In this document: positions 23,633 to 34,047 of the stretch, in pieces
Numbering within the stretch: the stretch's first letter is position 1
Layout: every line of letters begins with the position of its first letter
DNA from: Rotaria sp. Silwood1
Lineage: Eukaryota; Rotifera; Eurotatoria; Philodinida; Philodinidae
DNA: 64,000 nucleotides
Assembly: GCA_905250075.1 (NCBI GenBank)
Contig: CAJNOP010000026.1
Location: 1,673,098-1,737,097 of the forward strand
Reading direction: 5' to 3'
Made by a program: the position numbers and the translations under genes
Notes under the pieces: generated by a model
What the model was told of the DNA's origin: nothing
Database searches by the model: none
Seen by the model: only the letters and a program-made list of their open reading frames with translations

Positions 23633-25094
23633 GACACATTTTTGTTTTCTTCGTTCTCACTCTTGTTATTATTCTCATTTTGATGAACCTTCATTGAAGA
23701 TGTGCTTTATTGTGTCACTCAATGCTCTCAACTATTTCTGCAATGGCTCATCGTCTTACGCTCTCGGTTTTTTTTTTATTTCTTTATCAAGTATTCCAAA
23801 GAGCACGACTTCTCTCACAGCGACATTGAGAGAACCGGAAAAAATTTTGTCGAACCGACAGAGAAAGAAAAAGAAGAGCATAGAGAGAAACAGAGACTGC
23901 TTCGGAAAAAGATAAAAAATGCCCGCTATACAATTAATTATTGCAAATAGATGGTTTGAAATACAGAAAAAAAAAGAAGAAAAAATGCATTTTAACGGAA
24001 AATAAGAGAGAAACAGAGAGAGAGAAAGGAAGAGAGAGAGAGAGAGACAGAGAGAGAATCGTATTGTTGATAATTCAGCAGGAAAAAGACAGGAAAAATG
24101 ATAGCAAGATAGAGCAGATATACAAAACTTGAACGGGTTAATGCGACAAGAAAAAGCAAAAGAAAAAAAAGGAAAAATGTCGATGGCGATCGGCATGTTT
24201 ACGAGAAATCACAAGAAGGCGCCACTTCAACATCGAAGAGAGAAAGGAAGCATGAAAGTCAGATATGTTCACATACTCAGTCTCCTCCCCCTTTACTCGT
24301 TATATTTTTCGGAGTTCTGACAACAAAATTGTGCTTTCTCTTCCTTCTACCCCGTTTTTACTACTGTCAAATTTCTAGCCGAGTAATTCAACATGAATGA
24401 TGAACGTACATGCTGCCGAAAGAGAAAGCCACAATAAAAATGCGTGCACATGCATACAAAAGAAAGCATTGAGACATAACTCAGATAAAATGTTGATCTA
24501 TGTTTACATGAAAAATCATTCTAGTTTAATATGACAAAAAAATCAGTATTAATTTAATTTGAAAAAGAAATGAAATATAAACGATTAATTAATCTTTCAA
24601 TAGAATAATAAAGAGCTTTCCCTTTCCTCAATCGTTGACATTCATTTGATTTACATGAAAGAAAAAAATTGACATTTATTCGATAAATGCTTCACATAGT
24701 CAAGCAGATGAATGATTGGAAATTTTGATTTCTATCGAGACTCTCATTCAACATCCATCTGTTTTCAAAAGAATTCAATTAAGCTTTAATTCTAGCAGGT
24801 TGATAATGAAAATAGATAATGCATATAATCTATATTAATCAATCTAAACAATGTTTCTTTTTTGCATAGATATAAATTTTCGAATAATAATTGGTTGTTA
24901 TGCATTGATATTGATCAAATCATATAGATAATAAATTTTAATTTCGACTGTACTTTTCATCTTGGTTCATGATTCTTTTTATTTAGTGATCATGTTTGTT
25001 AATACTGATCATTAATCATAAATATAGATATAAGAAGTCATGAAAGTATTAATAATAAGTATCTAATCATTACACAACCAAAAAAGAAACATCC
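23633..25094. other. Divergent intergenic region between exchanger and 25-kb gene
   Basis: The promoters of the exchanger (minus) and the following gene (plus) should lie here. A purine-rich GA tract occupies 23999-24058. The overlapping short ORFs on both strands around 23700-24320 come from this low-complexity sequence and from AT-rich DNA, and I do not regard them as genes. Confidence 0.5.
23999..24058 (+). repeat. GA-rich low-complexity tract
   Basis: Repeated GAGAGA and ACAGAGAGAGA stretches on the plus strand, about 400 bases upstream of the exchanger's first exon. Such tracts can keep promoters open, but no function can be shown from sequence. Confidence 0.8.
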
Positions 25095-26871
25095 ATGATG
25101 TTACCATATAATAATTCAGCTAATATAGATAGAAAAAATTTAAAACAAACTGATCGTGAAGTTAAATTTTCTCGACATGTACCAAAATTATTACAAATTC
25201 AATTTGCTCAATTTTTAAATAATCTTTTAGAATATTCAAGTGAATTAACTTATTTTGCTATAAATGCATTTCAAACATCATCATTACGGCGTGTACAAAT
25301 AAATACACTGGTACAGTTATTTTCTTCATCAATTTAAATTTCATTTTGAATGGAGAAATAAGAAAAATAAAAAGAGAATTTTTTTCTTCAGTCACATTAA
25401 TAAAAGAATAGTTTAATTTAAGGTTTAATACATTGTAGAATTGCAATTTATCTTGAAGAAATGATTACAAAGTAGATTTGGGAATGAAATAAAAAGGAAA
25501 TTATGTTTTCCGGTTCTTTTTTACACGTCTCATCATAGTTGAAAACTTGGATTACGTTTTTTTTTTGTTTTGAAAATTAATTTATTTCTTTTAGCAACGT
25601 TTCAGCGGTTTTTGTGTACCACGTACATGCGCTTTTTACTACAATCTCGATACAGAATTCGATAATTTTGTTCAAAAAATGCGTCTTCTATGTGCATTAA
25701 GTATATACTAAATATACTCATCTTTTAATATTTTAGTTTTTCATATTAGCTAAACGAACATTTCTTGATATGCGTATTGCACGAAATCATTTTTCGGGTG
25801 CTAAAATGATGAATTTACCAATTATTCATCGTTCAATTGATATATTTAAATGTAATATTAATCGATTACGCGATTTAAAACAAATACATCAAGACATTGG
25901 TTATGATCTATTATTACCTAATGATCAATTATATTTAGCTCTTGACTTACTTGCCACTGATTTTGAATTATTAAGTTGTGAACTTGATGCTGAAGTAAGA
26001 AAATACTACAAATACTACTTAAAAAAGGATTTTTGCTTTTATTTTTTTAAGGTTAAGTTTGGCGATGCTATGGTTTTACAAACAATTATTAAAGGTTTAT
26101 ATAAGAGTATTGAATTTATATAAGGATATATTTTTCTTTGATCGAGTACTCCGAGGGCAGTATGTTATTGTTTACCGAAGTTTTTTTCCTTTTTCGTTCT
26201 AACGAATAATTTTAACAAATAGAGTGTTTAATTGTTATGTATATGAAAAGTACTGATGAATACAATGATGTTAGATGAAGAATAATAAGAATTTCTTCTA
26301 CTAGATGTTTTTCTTCAATATCGCATTGCTTTAACTTGGATTTATCCGGCTGTAAAAAATGCAGCTTATCGACCAGGTGATCCAAATGCACAACAAGAAA
26401 TAAAAAAATGTGATCAACCAGTTGGTATTCAACGTATTGATGATTATTGTGGTAAACAAAAGAAATTAGTAAAAAATTCAAGTACGACAACTAATGTTCA
26501 ATCAATCGAACGTATAACAAATCCTGTACGAAATGCTAATCAAAATTTTGCTACTGATACAATGAGTGATTGTTCATTAAAATATCAAAAGAAAAGAAGA
26601 AAATGTTCTAGAAAATTACTTCATACAACAGCAGCTATAGATGATTTTAATCGATATTTAAATGAAAAAAAACTGCATAAAATGGGAATTATTAATTTTA
26701 AAAAGTCTAAATCGAATAGAATTATTGATAAATCATATGATTTCAATCAAATTGTGAGTGTTTATCACTACAATCACAATAAGTTGAATATTCGATGATT
26801 TATTTTTCTTGTAGATTCAAAACATGAGAAAAAATATAGAAAAGAAAATCATAGATAATTCAAATGATTGA
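25095..26871 (+). CDS. Unrecognised six-exon protein, 375 aa
   Basis: Exons 25095-25310, 25595-25700, 25750-25994, 26052-26106, 26305-26753 and 26815-26871 join with consistent phases and GT-AG introns to give 375 residues, so the gene looks real and whole. The N-terminal two-thirds is predicted helical (for example LLQIQFAQFLNNLLEYSSEL, LLCALTKRTFLDMRIARNHF, LPNDQLYLALDLLATDFELL, NVFLQYRIALTWIYPAV). The C-terminal third is Lys/Arg/Ser-rich (YQKKRRKCSRK, INFKKSKSNR), as in many nuclear or nucleolar proteins. I cannot assign a family. The helical N-terminus plus basic tail loosely recalls NEPRO-like nucleolar proteins, but that is only a guess. Confidence 0.7.
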
Positions 26872-28579
26872 TACCGATACACGAATAACTCATTCAATTG
26901 TAGAATGGTTTCATTTTAAAATTACCTTCAGTAGTCCATCAATACAATATAGGGTTAAGCGAAAAAAGAAAAGAAATTTTTTAAATGATGCTGACCATTC
27001 AACTCATGGATTCTTTTTTGTTTACGTACTCGATAGAAAAAAATCCTTTCGTGTCCTATGATTTTCTTCATATACTTGCATTTATTTGCTCTCTTTTAAG
27101 AAAGTAAGAGACAGAAAATTTTTTAATGCATATCAATATTAGTCTAGCTGTTAGACAAATATAACTTGTTCAACATTAATAGCTTCCGTTTGTTTTGATG
27201 AGAATGTTTTCAGTAAAAACGGAAGAACTGAGGATAAATGCGTGACAGTTAAATACTACGATTTAGTGTATCTCAAGGGGAAGAAAAAAAGAAATGTTTT
27301 ATGAGACATGATCACATATATAAATATATTCTCAGAACACAAATGCACTTGTTTACTCTGGATGAAAAGAAGAGAGAAAATGGTTTCAAGCAAAGATTTA
27401 TTAATTTTCAAATGGATGTCGAATGTATTATGCTGATGCGAGTTATTTTTTTTTATTTGGATTGTCAGAATGAAGACTGACAATGGACGAACTAGTCAAG
27501 GTCAATTTATGGTAGGCTATGATAATTAAGTTCTTCAGAGTAAACAATGTAAGAAAATATAAGATAATGCTACTTCAGCCCTACTTTTAATGTTTTATAT
27601 TTTAATTTTTAAGAAAAATTCTTATAAAATGCTTGATAAGTGCTTTCATATTGCATTTAATGAGTAGACAATCTTTCTGCTGGTAATATCAAGTGAAAAA
27701 TAAATAATAGATAGTCAAATTCTGTTTAAAAGTACGATATATTTAAAGTGGCTCATAGTCAAATCAAAGTTGGAAAATGATCGACCGAAGTCAATTCGAT
27801 GGAAATGAATTGTTTAAAAATGCCATTTTCCTCTGATATGATATATATCGTGAGCAAGTTCAAGTGCTCTTATCAAAATAAGTAAAGTATCGTTTTAAAA
27901 ACTATCACTTATTTTCTTCCGTTCATTTCCACTTTTTTATTTGTTGAAGCGAACTATATTTTACAACTGTATTCATTGAGCTAACGTTTTCAACTTTTTT
28001 CATTAGTGACTTCACTAGAGATTGTAGTTCAAGTTTAGACACTTGTTTCAAAAAAAAAGCATTATGTTTTTTCTAACAATCAGGTGTTAGATAATTAATT
28101 CTTTTGTTTCCATGTCAGAGAAACATCACGTATTTTACAGGTACAAATGCCTGTAAGATAGCATTTTTCTCTATGATGTCTGTAAAAATCTGAGGAAAAA
28201 AAGAAAAAAAATGCTTTTTTTTTCAAGTCATTTCTTTCAACTGATTAAAAATAATCTAACGAACCGACTAGTAACCTATCGGATCGAAGTCATTACAACT
28301 CTGATGCAAACTATCTTCCATTTCTATGTTATTATAGTTTGTCTGTTTAGATTATCTCGTTCATTCATATTACGATGGTGAAACTGAACTTTTTAAGAGA
28401 TAAACAATAAATGCCACTACCACCTTCATTAAGTAGATGCTTTGACTCTTCTATACTCTTCTGTTTTTTGAATATTCTCTGACTTGTGACTTCATTGGTT
28501 ATAACCCATTATTGTTACATTTTATTGCTCTTTTGCTAAAAATAATTTTTCATTGTTAAAAACAAACGTTAACTAATAA
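26872..28579. other. Intergenic between convergent genes, no gene seen
   Basis: AT-rich sequence between the 3' ends of the plus-strand 25-kb gene and the minus-strand sulfatase. No exon, RNA gene or clear repeat was found. Confidence 0.5.
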
Positions 28580-30476
28580 TTAGCATTGACAAGAATTTGT
28601 TATCAAACGAATTATACGTGTCCATCCTTGTGCATTACAACAAGGAAATAGCCAAGGTAATGCAAGTTTTTCTAGTTGATTTGGCACTGGAATAAGTGTT
28701 GCTTTATGTTTTTGAACTGCTGCATTCATCATAAGCAAAACATCTGTATAATTTTGAACGTCCAACGGTGATTTTTCAGCAGGATCAGCTTCAATATCAT
28801 ACAGCAATGGTGGTGAGTGTTGATTACCAAAACAAGGACAAATGGTAACACTAGGACACGCACTTAGACCTTCATCCCATTTTGGAGTCCAATAATGTGC
28901 CTTATATTTGCCTTGACGCACAGCTGTTACGGTTGAACCACAATAATGAAACAATGTATCTCGTTCATTTTGTATGTTAGTTGTTAATGAAGAAGTGAAC
29001 ACTTCAGAATTCAATTTTAATTTTGCCCATAAACTAACACCATCGAGAGGACGATCTTGCATTGATTGAATATTCCATAATTCCAAAAGTGATGGATAAA
29101 AATCTAATAGCGAAGATATACTTTCAATTGTTTGACCTGCAACTACATGTCCTGACCAACGAATAATACCAGGAACACGAATACCACACTCCCATGTTTG
29201 TCCTTTTGCACCTCGTAATGGTTCACTAAGTTTACCAGAAGATGTTAGAGCACGACCACAAAATCCAGCTTCAATTCCTCGTTCAAGAAAAGGTCCATTG
29301 TCAGAAGAAAATAAAATTAAAGTATCATTTTCAATATCAAGATTTTTCAATGCTTGAATAATTTGTCCAACACTCCAATCAAGTTCTTCAATGTTATCAC
29401 CATATGCACCATGACGACTACGTCCAACATTTTCTGGAAGAGTAAATAAAGCAGTATGTACTTTAACGTATGCCATATAGAGAAAAAATGGTTTCTTATG
29501 AATTTGAATAGTTTCTTTCATAAATTTAACTGCTTCATTTGTATTACGTAGAGTCAGATCTTGTAAATGAACTGGCTGTTCGATGATTGTTTCATTTCGA
29601 TATAATAAACATGATGAACGACTAAGAAGAGTAAAACAAAGTGTATACCACATACCACCAAAGAAAACAGTGGTACCTAAAACTAATATGATGAGAGCCA
29701 ACTTGTGAAAACGAAACAACCATGTCACAAATACAATACAGATTATTGTTAACCAAATCTTAACAAAATAAAAATATTTAGAATAAATATTAAAGACAAT
29801 AATAATCAAAACTAGAATTATTAATATTTATCATTGAAAACTCTATATAATTACATTCGAAGAATAACTTAAAAGAATAATCTAAATCATTGTTTACCTT
29901 GCTTTCCAAAGTAATCCAATATGAAAGAAATGAACGATCAAGAATTTCACCATGTCCGCCAATTAAATTATATACTTTCTTATTTCCACATGTCTGTACA
30001 TTGGTTACAGGCATACCAAAGAACGTATGAAAACCATGACGAGTAGGTAAATGTTCACCATCACGTCCCAAACCTAAATGCCATTTTCCAACTACACCAG
30101 TTCGATAACCTAATTGCTGAGCAACTTCAGCCATTGTCGTCTCATCATGTGGTAAACCACCTGATTGAGCTGGGGAATTGAATGTACGAAATTCATTAGA
30201 ATTTGATGTTAATCCTAAACGTACAGGATATCTTCCAGTAAGAAATCCAGCACGAGATGGTGTACATATCGAAGCTGGTGAATACATTTGTTTGTATCTT
30301 GCACCATCACGTGCCAATGAATCAATATGAGGAGAGTTAATTGTTGAATTTCCATAACATCCTAAATCGCCATATCCCAAATCATCGACAAGAAATATTA
30401 AAATATTAGGTGTTGTTGAGTTCAAAATATTTATCAAATGTAAAAAGATAAAGTAAATTCCAAAAAAGATTTTCAT
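28580..30476 (-). CDS. Arylsulfatase, steroid-sulfatase-like (STS/ARSD/E/F/H group)
   Basis: A sulfate-ester hydrolase of the alkaline-phosphatase superfamily. Two exons (30476-29898 and 29758-28580) flank a 139-base intron and give 585 residues, the length of human STS. Met 30476 starts a signal peptide (residues 1-20). TPNILIFLVDDLGYGDLGC supplies metal-binding Asp31 and Asp32. CTPSR (Cys71) is the motif whose cysteine is converted to formylglycine, followed by AGFLTGRYPVR. GKWHLGLG and SSDNGP are the other family motifs. Right after the intron come two hydrophobic helices (IICIVFVTWLF and LALIILVLGTTVFFGGMW) in the place where STS has its membrane hairpin, so the enzyme is probably bound to the ER or another inner membrane. 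Substrate is unknown; a sterol or glycosaminoglycan sulfate is possible. All key residues are present. Confidence 0.93.
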
Positions 30477-31769
30477 TTTTGATCTCAATTAAGTATTGAA
30501 CCTAAGACTTCTAATCAATTTTCACTTTAATAAGATGCTGAAAGGTTTTAAAAAAAGAATAACATATTATATCTACAATGACTAGATCATAGTAACAATG
30601 CTTTGCATATTAAAACTATGACATAGTATGATGGAAAGAAAATGATATACTTAACTTTATTTCTTCACAGTTTTTCTAGTTCCCTTAATTGAATATTATT
30701 ATACTAATTTTTCTTTCGCATAGAAAATAAGAGAGAAAACTGATCTACTGTGGTTTTTTCCAAGTGATTCGTTCATCAGTTCTGTTTTAGTATTGTTAAA
30801 GTCTACAAATATCTCTAAATAAAAATTTTACCGAAACATCTCTTAGTCTTGGACTTTCATGCGACTACTAGATATTGTGAAGATTTTTTTTACTAATAGG
30901 TTAAATTCCTTCGCAAAACAAACATCGATAATGATAAGAGAGAAAAAGAAACAACAAATCATCGGTAATGGCGTGATATTAACATGATTACTTATTTTTC
31001 TGTCCAAGGTTCTCGTATAAGTTGTCGATCTTTGATAATACAGTGTAGTCTTAACAACTAATTCGATACAGACTGTTCTATCTAGAAAATATCCAAAAAT
31101 AGTGAATCAAAATAACTTTCTAGATCTCAATAAACCAACTTACCTATGATTCATATTGAATTTAGTATATGATAGAGAGTAAGAAAACGTGAACACCTTA
31201 GATAAAAAAACCTTCAACATACCTTCACAGAACAAGGAGACACATTTCTTTTTTTTTGTCAAGTATTGACAAAGCAACAGTATCGAAAAAAAAACGAAAC
31301 AGTTATCTTAATGATAAAAAATGAATTACTGTAGATATTTATTCCTTATTTTTTCATGTTCATGGTTATCTATAGAACACTTTTTACTAGAATAAACGCA
31401 ATCGAAATGTTAAGCATATCTGATGAAAAACGACCATGGCTTTACAATCAGTAGATTAACTATATACATAGAATTCATTGTACCTAGAAATAATGAAATA
31501 TGATTTTAAAGATTTTTAAATGTATTATAATTTCTATGAAACTCATCTATGTCAAACTTGATTTTTGTTCTGATTGTACAAAGCTTCTTTTTATGTATAA
31601 TTCATTAAAACAAGAAAAAAAAACGACTATCTACAGAGGTCACTAATCAATACATAGTCTTGCTTCTGATTTCTTAACTACGTCCACCAATTGGTATAAT
31701 AATGTCAAAAAATGATTTTGGGTGGATTATTGTGTACTCTTTTTCTTATCATTGATTGTTTTGCATTCA
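30477..31769. other. Divergent intergenic region, no gene seen
   Basis: About 1.3 kb between the starts of the sulfatase (minus) and metaxin (plus). It should contain both promoters. I see no ORF, RNA gene or strong repeat. Confidence 0.5.
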
Positions 31770-33926
31770 ATGTCGTCCTCGTCTACAACTGAACCAGTAT
31801 AGTTTTACATATACTGATTTTCTTGATTGATTGATTTTATTATCTAGAAACTAGCATTTACATCTTTATGTATTTGGCCAGCTTATGGTGCATTACCTTC
31901 TTTTGATCCTGAATGTCTTAGTGTTCTTGTAAGAATAGAGAATTTTATTTTTTGATTTTATTCATTTTTCTATAAGGCACATTTCGCTTTCTCCCGATTG
32001 AATGTTCCTATTAAAACAAATCTTGGTCGATTAATGTTTTATAAAGGTAGTCTTTTTTTTTAAATTAATCAACATAATGATATTGATTTTATTCTTTTTT
32101 TTTTTGAATAATTATACAAAAAAAAGAACGTTTACCTCTTCTACTTAGTGATAATGATAATATACATCTAGCAGCAGGTTATGAAGCTATTGTTGAGCTT
32201 TGTAAAAGATCGGTAAATATTGCCGAAGAATATATTTCATAAATAGAATTGTGTTTTTTTCATTTAGCATATCGATATTGATGAACAATTTCATGCTAAT
32301 ATTGCTGATTTACTTGCATTAAATGCGCTTGTAAAATCAGCATTTGTACCAGCTGTCGTATGATCAATGAATTTATTTTTTGTTTGAAAAAAAATTTTTT
32401 TTTTTATTTATAGCTTGATACATTTTGGCTTGATGATACATATCGAAGTTCGATTATAAATATTTATGCTCGATCACTTGGTGGGTTTCCACTTGCTTTC
32501 TTTTATGGTAAACAAAAAACAGAAAAAATTAAAAAACAATTTAATATTATTTATGGTGATAATAATTTTGATCAAACTCGAAAATCGGTATGTGAAATTA
32601 ATATTTTTAATAATTTATACTGGTTCTTTTTATTTTAGATATTTGAAAAAGGCAAAAAAGTTTTAGATCATTTAACTGTTGTACTCGGAACTAAACCATT
32701 TCTATTTGGTGCTAGGTAAATATTTATGCCAAAGTATTTCGGATTGTTCTACAGTAGACTTATTCTCAGAATATAAAACAAATCCATATTCTATATCATA
32801 TTTTTGATATAAAGTCTTTAGTAGTTATGCACAAGAGAAAACACTAATCATGGTTTAAGTTGATTATTGTACACTTTTAAGACACAGTTATAAGATCCTT
32901 ATCTGAAAGTTAAAAATGGGAGAAGATAAGTTTTTGAATGCTACTTAGATGACTTACAGTAGTGTAATCTTATGCGCTGAGGACGAAGAAAATATTTGGC
33001 AGAATCGGATTAACCTAATTCAGAGTTTTTGTACAGTTCTTCTCCGCTTATAATGAAAGATTCCCATTTCAATTCATTGGCGATGTATGGATCCAATATT
33101 TGCTTGTGCAGAACTCAATGTTTGCTCAAAAACATTGTCTAAATCTGCTTGATTAAGGAAATGTCATTATTAGCCGCCAGAGGCGGTGAAAAATATTAGC
33201 GTTGGTACAAAAAAATGTAATGTGTTGCTCAAATCTATCATTCTGAAATAAGCAGAAAAGTATTTTAGTTTTCAAAGCATGAATCTACAATAAACTTTAG
33301 CCTGTTCCACCCTGGTCGCTCCGTCACATAAACTTATAGAACATTAGTTGATAGTACATAGTATGTGCGATGACCTTGTAACAACGTATCATCTATCAGA
33401 AGAAAATGAAAACCAAATAGTAATGGAAAGTTTTTACATTAAGGCAAGCCTACTCAAGGCTCGTGAGTCCGCCGTCGAACGATTAAATATGGTCATAATT
33501 GCAAGTTTGTTAATCATCTATCATTATATTGTATTGATTTTAGTCCAACAAGTGTTGATGCGTTTGTTTTCGGTTATTTGGCTCCATTAATTCATGGTCC
33601 TGCCTCGAATAGTGCACTTGCACGTTATGCTTCAAGTAGAAAAAATCTACGTGATTTTGTTGATCGAATATTAACAGTATATCTTGGTGATCTAGGTGCG
33701 TTGTTCTCTCAAAAAAAAAATTGTATTTTATTCGAATTCATAAAAATTCTTCTTTTTAGCAAAAGAAAGTGCTACAGCTGATTCTGTATCAACTACAATA
33801 CCGACAAGACCAAATGAAGATCGTCTTCGAGATAAAGTAGCAGTAATTGCTGTTGGTATATTAACCATGTGTGCCTATGCATATCTATCCGGACTTGTTC
33901 GTATTGAAATTAATCAAGTAGAATGA
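31770..33926 (+). CDS. MTX1: Metaxin (MTX1/MTX3, Sam37 family)
   Basis: An outer-mitochondrial-membrane protein that works with the SAM complex in beta-barrel insertion and, in animals, in mitochondrial transport. Nine exons (31770-31796, 31848-31928, 31977-32046, 32127-32212, 32268-32357, 32414-32587, 32639-32715, 33544-33695, 33760-33926) keep phase and give 307 residues, close to the 317 of human MTX1. The glutathione-transferase-like N-terminus shows CIWPAYGALPSFDPECLSVL. LDTFWLDD matches the family's HTFWID. FLFGASPTSVDAFVFGYLAPL is the strongest signature, and VAVIAVGILTMCAYAYLSGL is the C-terminal membrane anchor. Intron 7 is 828 bases against 48-83 for the others and seems to carry an insertion. 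EXOC5 starts 121 bases downstream. MTX1 and MTX3 cannot be separated by eye. Confidence 0.93.
33178..33477. mobile_element. Possible hAT-like insertion in metaxin intron 7
   Basis: CAGAGGCGGTG at the left resembles the end of the hAT element at 15457. The right side, AAGCCTACTCAAGGCTCG followed by GAGTCCGCCG, resembles that element's right subterminal block (AAGCCTCCCCAAGCCTAATG, then GCTCCGCCGCC). No target duplication is visible and the right end is imperfect, so this is a tentative call. It would explain why this intron is ten times longer than its neighbours. Confidence 0.4.
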
Positions 33927-34019
33927 CATGTACCGTGATATTTATATTATTATTATTAAAATGAAAACAAAAAAACAAACCGTGCTTTTCACTAGGCAAA
34001 ACATGTTTTGAATCCTTTG

Positions 34020-34047
34020 TTTTTTTTCTAGAAAGTTTTTTTTTACA
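34020..34047 (+). promoter_or_regulatory. Candidate spliced-leader acceptor of EXOC5
   Basis: A T-run followed by CTAG (AG at 34030-34031) lies 16 bases before the EXOC5 start codon and only 94-105 bases after the metaxin stop. No matching donor or upstream exon is needed for the ORF. This is the layout of a trans-splice acceptor inside an operon. Rotifers are known to use spliced-leader trans-splicing; its use here is an inference. Confidence 0.5.

Noticed and set aside
23756-24196. 146-aa minus-strand ORF and its plus-strand partners
   Set aside because: They are generated by the GA/CT-rich low-complexity tract (runs of Leu-Ser-Phe and Arg-Glu) upstream of the exchanger gene and have no family features.
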